The notes: generated by a model not told the origin, from the letters alone. 64,000 bases of DNA from an uncultured Francisella sp. (GCA_943913655.1 CALTZA010000001.1:146780-210779), one strand, 5' to 3'. Positions 9,118 through 19,023 are shown, counted from the first letter of the stretch. Numbers and translations are program-made.

Positions 9118-9147
9118 TTGCTTACCTAATAAAAAATAAAGTAGAAT
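9118..9147 (+). promoter_or_regulatory. Candidate promoter of rpsT
   Basis: TTGCTT (9118-9123), an 18-nt spacer and TAGAAT (9142-9147) place a sigma-70-like promoter about 30 nt before rpsT. The -35 match is weak and the -10 is good. Confidence 0.4.
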
Positions 9148-9177
9148 ATTGCCCTTTAATTATTGGAGTGAACGATT

Positions 9178-9453
9178 ATGGCCAATAGCCCCCAGGCGCG
9201 TAAGCGCGCGATTCAAGCAGAGAAACAACGCGCGCGCAATGCAAGCCTAAAAACAACCTTTCGCACTGCTGTAAAAAAAACCGTCAAAGCCATTAATGCG
9301 GGGGATCAAAAGATAGCGCAGGATATTTTTAGAGAAGCTGTCAAAATCATGGATCGCGTTGCAGACAAAAGTGTATTTCATAAAAACAAAGCAGCAAGAC
9401 ATAAAAGTCGCTTGTCCCAACGTATCAAAAGTATGGCTCAGTCAAATTCTTAA
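9178..9453 (+). CDS. rpsT: 30S ribosomal protein S20
   Basis: A 91-aa basic, mostly helical protein that binds 16S rRNA. The signature ANSPQARKRAIQAEKQRARN at the N-terminus and HKNKAARHKSRLSQRIKSM near the C-terminus are diagnostic of S20. Length is within a few residues of the E. coli protein (87). The ATG is preceded by TTGGAGTG. It has its own candidate promoter and is followed by a 194-bp gap before aspS. Confidence 0.97.
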   Translation: MANSPQARKRAIQAEKQRARNASLKTTFRTAVKKTVKAINAGDQKIAQDIFREAVKIMDRVADKSVFHKNKAARHKSRLSQRIKSMAQSNS

Positions 9454-9579
9454 GAGTTTTTACTTTAATATAATCTTTAGAATACAAAGCAGGTAGTATT
9501 AATTTCCTTTCATAAAGAGCTATCACATTATCTTTTAATCGTTTGGTCGACGGTCGACATCCCTTACCAGTTAATAATC

Positions 9580-9601
9580 TATCGATATCTTAGTATCGAT
9601 A
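9580..9601. repeat. Pair of TATCGATA palindromes upstream of aspS
   Basis: Two copies of the self-complementary TATCGATA (9580-9587 and 9594-9601) are separated by TCTTAG, so the region can form an 8-bp hairpin with a 6-nt loop. A second palindromic cluster, GTCGACGGTCGAC, lies just upstream at 9546-9558. No T-run follows, so it is not an intrinsic terminator. It could be an operator or a 5' UTR structure of aspS. Confidence 0.5.
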
Positions 9602-9647
9602 CGCTGTTTGTCTTGACACAACCAAAAGTCCTTAGAAAGAACGACCT

Positions 9648-11474
9648 ATGAGAACAAATTATTGCGGTTTAATCGATGGAAAATATCTCGACCAGATAGT
9701 TACTGTCCAAGGTTGGGTAAATAAAAGACGTGATCATGGCGGAGTAATTTTCATTGATTTACGTGATCGAGAAGGCTTAGTGCAACTAGTCATTAACCCA
9801 GATAAGCAAGAAGCCTTTGCATTAGCTGATAAAAGCCGCAGCGAATATGTGCTTGCTGCAACTGGTATAGTGCGCCATCGCCCTAAAGGCACAGTCAACC
9901 CATCCTTAATCTCTGGCAAAGTTGAAATTTTGGTTGAAAAGATATCGATACTTAATCCTGCTAAAACTCCGCCCTTTGCCATTGATGATGAACACCTATC
10001 AGAAAATATACGCCTAAGTCAGCGTGTTATTGATTTACGCCGTCCTGAAATGCAAAAAAATATCCGCCTTCGTCATAATATCACTCGTATTGTGCGTCAC
10101 TTCTTAGATGAAGCCGGCTTTATTGATATTGAAACTCCAATATTGACTCGTTCCACTCCTGAGGGAGCACGTGATTACCTGGTACCCTCTCGTGTCAATC
10201 CAGGTAATTTTTATGCCTTGCCACAATCCCCCCAACTATTCAAACAACTATTAATGGTAGCCGGATTTGATCGCTATTATCAAATCACTAAATGTTTTCG
10301 CGATGAAGATCTTCGTGCCGATCGTCAACCTGAATTCACTCAAGTCGACTTAGAAATGTCTTTTGTTGATGAAAAAATGGTGATGAGCTTAACAGAAAAT
10401 TTGATAAAAAAGGTATTACTTCATATATTAGGAGAGAAAGCAGTGTCTCCAGAGCCTATTTTGCAAATGACTTATCAAGAAGCCATGCAACGATATGGTT
10501 CGGACAAACCTGATTTGCGTATCCAACTAGAATTCACCGATTTTACCGAACTGATGAAGAATGAACAGTTTTCTGTTTTTCAACGTGCAGCACAATTAAA
10601 AGATGGTCGTGTGGCGGCTCTGCGCATTCCCCATGGAACCACCTTGTCGCGTAAGGAAATTAACGAATACACTGATTTTGTTGGTATATATGGTGCTAAA
10701 GGCCTTGCATATATTAAGGTTGAAGATAAAGAGCGCATTTCTTCTCAAAATAGCGGTCTTAACTCTCCCATTGTTAAATTTCTATCAGAAAATACGCAGC
10801 GAGCTATTATTAATGAAACCAATGCAAAAAATGGCGACTTGATTTTCTTCGTCGCTGATCGAGCGAAAATTGTTAATGAATCACTGGGACAACTACGTAT
10901 CAAAATTGGCAAAGAACATGGATCTAAAAACGGCTACTTTCAGCCAGGATGGCGTCTATTATGGGTAACAGATTTCCCAATGTTTGAGTACGATGAAGAG
11001 GAAAAGCGATACGTTGCTTTACACCATCCTTTTACTAGCCCCCAAAAAGGTCACGAGGATTGGTTAACAACTCATCCCGAGCAGTGTTTGGCTCAAGCGT
11101 ATGATATTGTGCTTAATGGATGGGAACTAGGCGGGGGCTCAATTCGTATTCACGACAGTAATATCCAAGCTAAAGTATTTGAAGCGCTAAATATATCTAT
11201 ACAACAACAGCAAGATCAATTCGGCTTCTTACTACGCAATTTACAATATGGGGCGCCACCCCATGGCGGCTTGGCAATTGGTCTAGATCGTTTGGTGACT
11301 TTGTTAGCTGGAGCCGAATCAATTCGTGACGTCATTGCCTTTCCTAAAACACAAAAAGCGCAATGCTTATTAACTCAAGCACCAAGTTCAGTCAATGATG
11401 ATCAATTAAAAGAATTAGGGCTAAAATTAAGAAGCCTCCCTCATTCTTTGGCGAACAATAAAGAAAAAATATGA
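9648..11474 (+). CDS. aspS: Aspartyl-tRNA synthetase
   Basis: Charges tRNA-Asp with aspartate; class II synthetase. An N-terminal OB-fold anticodon-binding domain (VQGWVNKRRDHGGVIFIDLRD, about residues 19-39) is followed by class II motif 1, motif 2 (ITKCFRDEDLRADRQPEFTQ), the bacterial GAD insertion domain (about 290-410), and motif 3 (GLAIGLDRLVTLLAG). The 608-aa length includes the GAD domain typical of bacterial AspS. The last codons overlap orn (ATGA overlap), so the two are translationally coupled. Confidence 0.98.
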   Translation: MRTNYCGLIDGKYLDQIVTVQGWVNKRRDHGGVIFIDLRDREGLVQLVINPDKQEAFALADKSRSEYVLAATGIVRHRPKGTVNPSLISGKVEILVEKISILNPAKTPPFAIDDEHLSENIRLSQRVIDLRRPEMQKNIRLRHNITRIVRHFLDEAGFIDIETPILTRSTPEGARDYLVPSRVNPGNFYALPQSPQLFKQLLMVAGFDRYYQITKCFRDEDLRADRQPEFTQVDLEMSFVDEKMVMSLTENLIKKVLLHILGEKAVSPEPILQMTYQEAMQRYGSDKPDLRIQLEFTDFTELMKNEQFSVFQRAAQLKDGRVAALRIPHGTTLSRKEINEYTDFVGIYGAKGLAYIKVEDKERISSQNSGLNSPIVKFLSENTQRAIINETNAKNGDLIFFVADRAKIVNESLGQLRIKIGKEHGSKNGYFQPGWRLLWVTDFPMFEYDEEEKRYVALHHPFTSPQKGHEDWLTTHPEQCLAQAYDIVLNGWELGGGSIRIHDSNIQAKVFEALNISIQQQQDQFGFLLRNLQYGAPPHGGLAIGLDRLVTLLAGAESIRDVIAFPKTQKAQCLLTQAPSSVNDDQLKELGLKLRSLPHSLANNKEKI

Positions 11475-12013
11475 AATCGTCTACCAATCTTATCTGGATC
11501 GATTTAGAGATGACAGGTCTTGATCCTGAAAAAGAGAAAATTATCGAGATAGCAGCAGCAGTGACAGACAAACACCTTAATGTACTTGCTACCTCAGCTA
11601 GCTACGCAATTCATCAGGCAGATCAGTTACTTGAAAAAATGGATGATTGGAATAAAAGTACGCATACACATACTGGATTGATCAATCGAGTGCAAGACTC
11701 TCATCTGAGCGAAGCTACGGTAGAACAGAAAATATTAGAATTTCTTGAACCTTGGGTGCCAACTGGTAAAAGCCCTTTATGTGGCAACAGTATCCATCAA
11801 GACCGCCGTTTTTTACGTCTTTATATGCCCAAGCTGGAAAGCTATTGTCACTATCGACATATCGATGTATCGACCATTAAAGAACTTGCAAAACGCTGGA
11901 AACCTTCTTTAAAAAAGACCTACAAACACGGAGCACACCAAGCGTTGGATGATGTGTTAGAAAGTATTGAAGAATTAAAATATTATCGAGATCACTTTTT
12001 TAATCTTTGTTAG
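11471..12013 (+). CDS. orn: Oligoribonuclease
   Basis: A 3'-5' exoribonuclease that degrades short RNA oligomers and linear dinucleotides such as pGpG, finishing RNA turnover. DEDDh-type: the first acidic pair is in WIDLEMTGLD (D11, E13), the next is IDVSTIKELA, and the C-terminal HxxxxxD is in HGAHQALDDV. The 180-aa length equals E. coli Orn. Its start overlaps the aspS stop by 4 nt. Its 3' end overlaps the convergent hslR end by 14 nt. Confidence 0.97.
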   Translation: MKSSTNLIWIDLEMTGLDPEKEKIIEIAAAVTDKHLNVLATSASYAIHQADQLLEKMDDWNKSTHTHTGLINRVQDSHLSEATVEQKILEFLEPWVPTGKSPLCGNSIHQDRRFLRLYMPKLESYCHYRHIDVSTIKELAKRWKPSLKKTYKHGAHQALDDVLESIEELKYYRDHFFNLC

Positions 12014-12413
12014 TAATTTCCCATTTAATTTCTTCTAAACGACGACGATTTTTTTTAGTCGGTCGGCCTTTCTCTTTGAAACAGGCAGAAACATAACGCC
12101 CATTTAATGACTGTTGTTGCTTAATTTCTTCTCTTTCTTTTATTATTTGAGCATCTTCTTCATAAAAAAAACGTGCTAGCCGCGCTGATTGTCTTTGTGT
12201 AGATAATGCTTTGATAGTAAGGCGATAAGGTAACCCATGATGATTCATTTCTATGATATCTCCAACAGTAACATATTTACTCGCCTTTACCATCACTTCA
12301 TTGACTTTGATGCGGCCTAAACCAATCTGTTTATGCGCTAGGGAGCGTGTTTTAAAAAATCTGGCCGCCCATAACCATTTATCTAGTCTAATTAAGCTTT
12401 CTTTTTGATCCAT
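12000..12413 (-). CDS. hslR: S4-domain RNA-binding heat-shock protein 15
   Basis: Hsp15 recognises 50S subunits carrying a stalled nascent chain and helps recycle them. The S4 RNA-binding domain occupies about residues 6-70 (RLDKWLWAARFFKTRSLAHK, then GRIKVNEVMVKASKYVTVGD). A basic C-terminal tail with GRPTKKNRR follows, as in E. coli HslR. The 137-aa length fits. It is a single gene convergent with orn. No clear sigma-32 promoter was recognised upstream. Confidence 0.92.
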   Translation of the reverse strand: MDQKESLIRLDKWLWAARFFKTRSLAHKQIGLGRIKVNEVMVKASKYVTVGDIIEMNHHGLPYRLTIKALSTQRQSARLARFFYEEDAQIIKEREEIKQQQSLNGRYVSACFKEKGRPTKKNRRRLEEIKWEITNKD

Positions 12414-12648
12414 AGCTTTTATTATATTAAAGATATATCCTAGATGTCATTTTATTGTGCAACAAGATAAAAATTTCTGCTTAATCGATCAACTTAACTT
12501 ATCAATACTAATGTTTCAATAAAACTGGCAGCTAGCGATGTGCTTATTCTTGATTTTATCTACTCTTTATAGCAAACTCTTTATAAGCAACGAAGTAAGA
12601 TTAATCTTTATTTGCCTCGCCAGTAAACAACTACATAAGAAACTCTTC

Positions 12649-15600
12649 ATGAGTAAATACCATTACCCTGCTAGTATAAGAGAAATTCCCTACAATCACA
12701 CTTCCTATACCGACAGTGCCATTATCGAGCGCCTGTTAGGCAAAGAAGCTGCACAAATAATCAATCGATTGCGCGAGCATCGCGAGACAGGTCGCTCTGC
12801 TAGGATGCTATTTGAAGTTCTAGGAGATATTTGGGCTGTTAAGCGCAATCCCTATTTGGTAGATGACCTACTTAAATATCCTAAAAGAAAAGAAGCCTTA
12901 GTGAAGGAAATGCGTCATCGTCTTCATGAAATTGCGCTACGTAAAGATAAACATGTCGAAGTCAATTTGATATTAGAAAAAGCAATACAAGCCGTTGATT
13001 TATTTCAGCACTCTTTTGCGCATACAGCTGATTTAAGAAAAAAACTGAAAGCAGCTTTAGTCAAATATACAAGAGCAGATAACATTTTATTTGACGGCCT
13101 GTCACGTGTATCTCATGCCACAGATGCAACCGATTGGCGGGTAGAAATCCCCTTTGTCGTCATTTGTCCTGATCAAGAAGATGAGATTGCTTCCATTGTC
13201 CGAACCTTGATCTCATTTAAGTTGAATATCATACCAAGAGGCGGGGGTACTGGTTACACAGGTGGTGCCATTCCGTTAGATCCACATAGCGCAGTGATCA
13301 ATACTGAGAAATTAGATATTTTTTCACCCATTGAATTACTATCTCTGCCTGGACTAAAGGGCAAACATCCGGTTATTCATTGTGGTGCTGGAGTAGTAAC
13401 AAGACGAGTTGAAGAAGCAGCCAGTCAAGCTGGTTACTTGTTCGCAGTGGATCCTACTTCAGCCGACGCTTCTTGTATTGGTGGCAACGTGGCAATGAAT
13501 GCGGGAGGCAAAAAAGCAGTATTATGGGGCACTACCTTAGATAATCTTGTATACTGGAAAATGGTAGATCCACAAGGCCGCTGGAAACTCATAGAGCGGG
13601 TTGCACATAATTTTGGCAAGATCCATGATCAAGCTCTTGTCCATTTTCGCATCCATTACCTCGATGACAATGGAAAAACTACTATATATAGCGAAGAACT
13701 TTCTATCCCCGGTAGCAAATTTCGCAAAGTAGGTCTGGGTAAAGATGTGACAGATAAATTTCTTTCAGGTTTGCCTGGTATACAAAAAGAAGGCACTGAT
13801 GGAATTATTACCAGCGCTGGTTTTATTCTGCATCAACCTTTCTCTTTCACTTATACGATTTGTATGGAGTTTTTTGGTACAGTAAGTACTGCCACTCCTG
13901 CGATCATGGAAGTGAAAGATTTTGTTTTTTCTCATCCACGCGTTGAACTGGCTGGCCTTGAACATTTGGATTGGCGTTATGTGCGTGCAGTCGGCTACGC
14001 TACTAAAGCAGCCAGAAATATTCGACCCAAAATGGTATTACTAGCAGATATTGCTGCTGATAACCAAAGTGAACTTGAGGAAGTTGCAAAGCACATTGTT
14101 ACTTTTGCCCGAAAACGAGAAGGCGAAGCTTTTATCGCAAGAAGCGCAGCAGAAAGAAAAGCGTTTTGGCTTGATCGCTCTAGAACAGCATCCATTGCTA
14201 AACATACTAATGCCTTTAAAATTAACGAAGATGTGGTCATCCCATTACAGCATCTGGGTGAATATTCTGATGAAATTGAACGCATTAATATCGAGTTATC
14301 TTTTGCCAATAAACTGCAATTATGTACAGCACTTACCAACTATCTTAGTATTCAATTGCCTAATGAACCCTTAGACCCCGATTTACCCCATCAAGTCATC
14401 CTGGCTAAACAAACTCAGCGCTCTTTAATATTAATTAATGAAGTCAAAGCAAGATGGCAATGGATGTGCTCAAATTTAGACTGCTCTCTTGCTCATTTAA
14501 AGCAGATGTATCCTCAAATAATGCAAGATACAGAAAAACAATACCCTAATGATGGCACAATTTTTACCGCCATGAGAGATTTTCAATTACGCATTTCTAT
14601 CAAGCGTGATTTGCTTGAACCACTAGCTAGTATTTTTTCTTCGAAAAATCAATCAGCTATTTTAGAAAAAATAAATTATTTGCATCGAGAAGTGGTCCGT
14701 TCGCGTATTTTCGTGGCTCTACATATGCACGCAGGTGACGGTAATATTCACACCAATATTCCTGTAAATTCCGATAATGCACAAATGCTTGCTGTTGCAG
14801 AAAAAATAGTAAAACGCATTATGAATATTGTACGCCGATTAAATGGAGTGATCTCTGGGGAACATGGTATTGGTATTACCAAAATAGATTACTTAACCGA
14901 TGATGAGATGCAAGATTTTTGGACCTACAAAAAACAAGTTGATCCTCACCAATATTTTAATCGAGGAAAGTTAATGCGTGGAGCCAATCTCAATATTGCT
15001 TATACACCTTCTTTTCACCTGCTTACAGAAGAAGCATTGATTTTAGAGCACTCTAATATCGGCACAATTGCTAATGATGTGAAAAACTGCTTGCGCTGTG
15101 GAAAATGCAAACCCGTGTGTTCTACCCATGTACCGCGTGCTAATCTGCTTTACAGTCCACGCAATAAAATACTTGCTTTGAGTTTGTTAACCGAAGCTTT
15201 TCTTTATGAAGAACAAACCAGACGCGGCATTTCTGTTGCCCATTTTGCAGAGCTAGCTGAAGTGGCAGAGCATTGCACCCTCTGTCATCGCTGTTTTAAA
15301 CCCTGCCCTGTAGATATTGATTTTGGCCAAGTTTCAATAAAAATCAAAAATTTTTTACAGCACAACCATCATTATCATCCGAGCCTACCTGCTAAATTGG
15401 GCATGATTTATCTCAATAATAATAACGTCAAAACCACAGCAATGATGTTGCCAGTAATTAAACTGGGGCTGGCAGCTCAAAATTTAGGCTACCAGGGAGC
15501 AAATAGACTTTTTAAAAATAAAATCAACAAACAAAAAACTTGTCCTGCTAAAACCATTCATGCAGCACCTTGGCCAGAACAAGTAATGCATTTTGTTAAT

Positions 15601-16488
15601 CGCCCACTGCCCTCAAGTATTTCCTCTCGCAGTATGCGCTCTTTATTGAATATCGAAAATAATAAGACAATTCCTATTTTACGGCGCCCTGAATTAGCAG
15701 AAGACGCGGAAGCCGTGTTTTATTTTCCTGGTTGCGGTTCTGAACGACTGTATACGCAAATTTCCCTAGCTACTCAGGCGATGCTGTGGCTAGCCAACGT
15801 GCAAACAGTTCTACCTCCTGGTTATCTCTGCTGCGGTTACCCGCAAAAGGGTGCAGGTCTGCACGATACCATGGAAAAAATGGTGACAAATAATAGGGTA
15901 CTATTTCACCGCATGGCCAATACATTAAATTATTTAGACATTAAAACCGTTATCGTCAGTTGCGGCACTTGTTATGATCAATTAACCACCTATCATTTTC
16001 AACGTATTTTTCCTGACTGTCGATTAATAGATATCCATGAATATCTATTGGAAAAAAATTTTTGTTTACCTGAACATGCTAGCGAAGAACAATATATCTA
16101 CCACGATCCTTGTCACTCACCCATTAAATCTTCGCCACCAACTGAAGTTGCTTCTAAACTATTGGGTCAATCTGTTATTCTTTCTGATCGCTGCTGTGGA
16201 GAATCAGGATTATTTGCAATGAACCGTCCTGATATTGCTAGTCAAGTCAAATTCAGAAAACAAGAAGAACTAAATAAAAATACAGCAAACATTCCTGCTG
16301 ATAAGAAAGGAAAATTACTGACTACTTGCCCCGCTTGTTTACAAGGATTAAATCGATATCGAGATGACAATAATCTAAAGGTTGATTATATTGTGATTGA
16401 ACTGGCCAAATATTTTTGGGGCGATAATTGGCAAGAACAATATATCAAACAGGTCCAAAATGGCGGAATTGAGCAAATTTTGCTATAG
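12649..16488 (+). CDS. Giant FAD-linked dehydrogenase with two 4Fe-4S sites and CCG domains (DUF3683 type)
   Basis: A 1279-aa fusion of a glycolate-oxidase/D-lactate-dehydrogenase-like flavoprotein (GlcD type) with a GlcF/HdrB-like iron-sulfur part. The N-terminal ~130 residues fit DUF3683 (SIREIPYNHTSYTDS, then FEVLGDIW). The FAD domain has PRGGGTGYTGG near residue 200 and the C-terminal cap has HGIGITK. Two 4Fe-4S motifs follow: C814-x2-C-x2-C-x3-C and C876-x2-C-x2-C-x3-C. Two CCG-type domains follow (PGCGSE with LCCGYP near 1061, then DPCHSP with RCCGESG). It probably oxidises a 2-hydroxyacid and passes electrons to the respiratory chain; the substrate is unknown. The ATG at 12649 is chosen because homology begins there; an ATG at 12538 would add 37 non-conserved residues. 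Confidence 0.9.
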   Translation: MSKYHYPASIREIPYNHTSYTDSAIIERLLGKEAAQIINRLREHRETGRSARMLFEVLGDIWAVKRNPYLVDDLLKYPKRKEALVKEMRHRLHEIALRKDKHVEVNLILEKAIQAVDLFQHSFAHTADLRKKLKAALVKYTRADNILFDGLSRVSHATDATDWRVEIPFVVICPDQEDEIASIVRTLISFKLNIIPRGGGTGYTGGAIPLDPHSAVINTEKLDIFSPIELLSLPGLKGKHPVIHCGAGVVTRRVEEAASQAGYLFAVDPTSADASCIGGNVAMNAGGKKAVLWGTTLDNLVYWKMVDPQGRWKLIERVAHNFGKIHDQALVHFRIHYLDDNGKTTIYSEELSIPGSKFRKVGLGKDVTDKFLSGLPGIQKEGTDGIITSAGFILHQPFSFTYTICMEFFGTVSTATPAIMEVKDFVFSHPRVELAGLEHLDWRYVRAVGYATKAARNIRPKMVLLADIAADNQSELEEVAKHIVTFARKREGEAFIARSAAERKAFWLDRSRTASIAKHTNAFKINEDVVIPLQHLGEYSDEIERINIELSFANKLQLCTALTNYLSIQLPNEPLDPDLPHQVILAKQTQRSLILINEVKARWQWMCSNLDCSLAHLKQMYPQIMQDTEKQYPNDGTIFTAMRDFQLRISIKRDLLEPLASIFSSKNQSAILEKINYLHREVVRSRIFVALHMHAGDGNIHTNIPVNSDNAQMLAVAEKIVKRIMNIVRRLNGVISGEHGIGITKIDYLTDDEMQDFWTYKKQVDPHQYFNRGKLMRGANLNIAYTPSFHLLTEEALILEHSNIGTIANDVKNCLRCGKCKPVCSTHVPRANLLYSPRNKILALSLLTEAFLYEEQTRRGISVAHFAELAEVAEHCTLCHRCFKPCPVDIDFGQVSIKIKNFLQHNHHYHPSLPAKLGMIYLNNNNVKTTAMMLPVIKLGLAAQNLGYQGANRLFKNKINKQKTCPAKTIHAAPWPEQVMHFVNRPLPSSISSRSMRSLLNIENNKTIPILRRPELAEDAEAVFYFPGCGSERLYTQISLATQAMLWLANVQTVLPPGYLCCGYPQKGAGLHDTMEKMVTNNRVLFHRMANTLNYLDIKTVIVSCGTCYDQLTTYHFQRIFPDCRLIDIHEYLLEKNFCLPEHASEEQYIYHDPCHSPIKSSPPTEVASKLLGQSVILSDRCCGESGLFAMNRPDIASQVKFRKQEELNKNTANIPADKKGKLLTTCPACLQGLNRYRDDNNLKVDYIVIELAKYFWGDNWQEQYIKQVQNGGIEQILL

Positions 16489-16821
16489 ATTTTGTATTTT
16501 ATTTTCTGATGTGTGAGAGCTTACTTATTTTCAAAGTCAGTAAATAAATTTAGGCTCTTTATCTAATCCTTACGCAGCTATTTAAGTTTTAGAAAAAGCT
16601 TCTCGACCATCTTCTGTTTTCTTAAGATAGGCTGAAGGATTCTTTTTCTCACTGCATATCCCGTAAGCGCCTATACTTACCTAGATAATCACTTGAGACA
16701 TTTATTAAAAATTTCTAACCAGAGATTAGGCACAGCAGCTATTTTTAAGTTAAGAACTGCCTTCACTACTAAGATAAGTCAAGAAAAAAATTAGGACTAG
16801 GCAACGTTCTTTCTATATAAA
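16489..16821. other. Intergenic region between convergent genes, nothing recognised
   Basis: A 333-bp AT-rich gap between the convergent FAD dehydrogenase and lipoamide dehydrogenase genes. No open frame of note, RNA gene or strong terminator hairpin is visible. Confidence 0.5.
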
Positions 16822-18210
16822 TCAATCCAACTGATTATAAGCGCTTTTAAGCGCAGTCTCTACACCTTCTTCAATTACCGGGTGATAAAAAGGCATATCC
16901 AACATTTGATCAACTGTCAAACGACTCTGATGTGACCAAGCCAATAAATGAGCCACATGCTCGCCATGAGGCATTACACCTTCTGCTCCTAAAAACCGTC
17001 TGGTTTTTTTATGCACATAGACTCGCAAAACACCATTATTGATCAACATTACTCGAGAGCGCCCCTGATCACCATAATCAACCTGTCCAATGACCACATC
17101 ATCACATAAGTCAGTATAGTTTTCTCCCACAGAGATGATTTGCGGCTCAGTAAATATGATAGAAAGTCGGCTAGGTAGTTTAAACGATTTTACCTGAGGA
17201 TAGCTGGCAGCATTATATCCTGCAATACGCCCCTGTTGTGAAGCAACATGTTTGAGAGGATACTCATTGGAAGCATCTCCAGCAATGAAAATATGGCTGG
17301 TAGTGGTTTGCATGGTGTTCACATTCATCACCCGTGGTTCTCCTCGATCATTTAGAGAGACACTAGTATTTTCTAGGCCAAGAGTATCGACAGCAGGAAT
17401 ACGCCCTACTGCTGTAATTACCATCTCAACCTCTTTAGAAAATATTCTGCCCTCTCGCTCGTAACTTACTCGCACCTGATTTCCCTGCAAAGTAAAATGA
17501 GGAGTCACATCAAGCTGTAGATTTAACATTGAAGAAAAGATACGATGTGCCTCTTTTTGTACTTGTGGATCAGTAATATGACCAATTCCCTTACTTCGAT
17601 TTAAAATAGCAGTGGATACCCCAAGATGAGTTAATGCGCAACCAATTTCAAAACCAATAGCACCCGCACCGACTACTAAAGCACTTTGCGGCAGTTCATC
17701 CCAATAAAAAATATCATCACTATTACAAATTTTATCTTGCAAAAATTGCCATTCGGGTATGATGCGGCTGTAAGAACCTGTAGCAATCACAAAACTCTTA
17801 CTTTTTATCTTGATTTCACCATTAACTTCCACAGTGTGATCATCAATAAACCTCGCTTCACCATGTACAAGATGCTCTTTACCATAAGACTTTATGGTTT
17901 CTAAAACAAAACTCACAAAACGATCTCGCTCTGCTTTGACACGATCCATCACTGCTTGACCGTCCACCTTAATACCGCCAGTAGGCAAGCGCAAACCCAT
18001 GGCCTCAAAACTGTGTTGTGCATAATATCTAGCATCTGCTGGAGCAATCAGCAATTTGGAAGGCATACAACCCACTTTGGCACAAGTGGTACCAAAAGTT
18101 CCTTTCTCAATTAACAATACTTTATCAGTCTGTTTTCTTGCCATCTGAAAAGCAGACATCCCAGCAGAACCTCCACCAATAATCACTACATCAGCTTGCA
18201 TTGTTTTCAC
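16822..18210 (-). CDS. Dihydrolipoamide dehydrogenase-like flavoprotein
   Basis: A pyridine nucleotide-disulphide oxidoreductase. An N-terminal FAD site (VVIIGGGSAGMSA) is followed by the redox-active disulphide C43-x4-C48 in TTCAKVGCMPSK, an NAD site (ALVVGAGAIGFEIG), the second FAD motif IFIAGDAS and the C-terminal active-site segment FYHPVIEEG. That segment resembles the HPT-E motif of lipoamide dehydrogenases. It stands alone, away from any 2-oxoacid dehydrogenase E1/E2 genes, so the partner complex is unknown. A GTG start at 18210 (462 aa) is chosen because AGAGGT lies 6 nt upstream; TTG 18228 and ATG 18201 fit less well. Confidence 0.85.
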   Translation of the reverse strand: MKTMQADVVIIGGGSAGMSAFQMARKQTDKVLLIEKGTFGTTCAKVGCMPSKLLIAPADARYYAQHSFEAMGLRLPTGGIKVDGQAVMDRVKAERDRFVSFVLETIKSYGKEHLVHGEARFIDDHTVEVNGEIKIKSKSFVIATGSYSRIIPEWQFLQDKICNSDDIFYWDELPQSALVVGAGAIGFEIGCALTHLGVSTAILNRSKGIGHITDPQVQKEAHRIFSSMLNLQLDVTPHFTLQGNQVRVSYEREGRIFSKEVEMVITAVGRIPAVDTLGLENTSVSLNDRGEPRVMNVNTMQTTTSHIFIAGDASNEYPLKHVASQQGRIAGYNAASYPQVKSFKLPSRLSIIFTEPQIISVGENYTDLCDDVVIGQVDYGDQGRSRVMLINNGVLRVYVHKKTRRFLGAEGVMPHGEHVAHLLAWSHQSRLTVDQMLDMPFYHPVIEEGVETALKSAYNQLD

Positions 18211-18231
18211 AAGCACACCTCTCGTCAAAAT

Positions 18232-18267
18232 AAAAGACAGTCAAACACCTAGTGCCGACTGCCTTTT
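18232..18267 (-). terminator. Intrinsic terminator after the peroxiredoxin-glutaredoxin gene
   Basis: On the minus strand AAAAGGCAGTC pairs with GACTGTCTTTT (11 bp, one G-U) around a 14-nt loop, followed by a T-rich tract. It lies just after the peroxiredoxin-glutaredoxin stop and before lpdA, which separates the two transcripts. Confidence 0.8.
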
Positions 18268-18288
18268 TTATTTTCATTAGAAATATAG

Positions 18289-19023
18289 TTATCTATCTTT
18301 GAAGTATTTTTCCAAATCTTCTAAACCGCCAATATATTTAGAGCCGATAAATACCTGTGGCGCGGTACTTTTACCAGTAATAGCACGAATGGAAGTAGTA
18401 GTCGCATCTTCGCCCAATACAATCTCCTCAAAATCCAAACCATGTTCATTAAGAAGATCCTTGGCCTTCTCGCAGAAAGGACAGCCTGGCTTAGTGAAAA
18501 TTGCAACAGATTCCTTCGCTTTTTCATTAGGCGCAATATACTCTAGCATTGTGTCGGCATCCGATACATCATAAGGATCACCAGGCTTTTCTTCCTCAAT
18601 AAACATTTTCTCTATCACTCCATCATTCACTAACATAGAATAGCGCCAGGAACGGATACCAAACCCCAAATCATCTTTCGAGGTATCCATGCCCATAGCT
18701 TTAGTAAACTCGATATTACCATCTGGCAACATAGTGATATGAAAAGCTTTTTCTTGCTTTTGCCATGCATTCATAACAAAAGTATCATTGACTGATAAAC
18801 ATACGACATCATCAATACCATTTTTCTTGAAAGATTCATATAACTCATTATAACGGGGTAAGTGACTGGACGAGCAAGTCGGAGTAAAAGCACCAGGTAA
18901 GGCAAATAGTACCACTTTTTTACCTTTGAAAATGTCATCTGTACTCACATCCAACCATTGATCATCTTTTCTCATATGAAAAACCATATTAGGGATTTTT
19001 TGGCCTTCAATATTTTTAAACAT
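18289..19023 (-). CDS. Peroxiredoxin-glutaredoxin hybrid protein
   Basis: A fused peroxide-reducing enzyme that uses glutathione through its own glutaredoxin domain. The peroxiredoxin-5-like domain (about 1-165) has the peroxidatic cysteine C50 in PGAFTPTCS. The glutaredoxin domain (about 172-244) has the redox motif C181-P-F-C184 and the glutathione-binding TAPQVFIGSKYIGG. At 244 aa it matches hybrid Prx/Grx proteins such as that of Haemophilus influenzae. A very strong Shine-Dalgarno (AGGAGGAGG) precedes the ATG, suggesting high translation. No OxyR site was recognised. Confidence 0.95.
   Translation of the reverse strand: MFKNIEGQKIPNMVFHMRKDDQWLDVSTDDIFKGKKVVLFALPGAFTPTCSSSHLPRYNELYESFKKNGIDDVVCLSVNDTFVMNAWQKQEKAFHITMLPDGNIEFTKAMGMDTSKDDLGFGIRSWRYSMLVNDGVIEKMFIEEEKPGDPYDVSDADTMLEYIAPNEKAKESVAIFTKPGCPFCEKAKDLLNEHGLDFEEIVLGEDATTTSIRAITGKSTAPQVFIGSKYIGGLEDLEKYFKDR

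Noticed and set aside
12538..12648. N-terminal extension of the giant FAD dehydrogenase
   Set aside because: The 37 extra residues are hydrophobic and non-conserved, and homology begins at the ATG at 12649.
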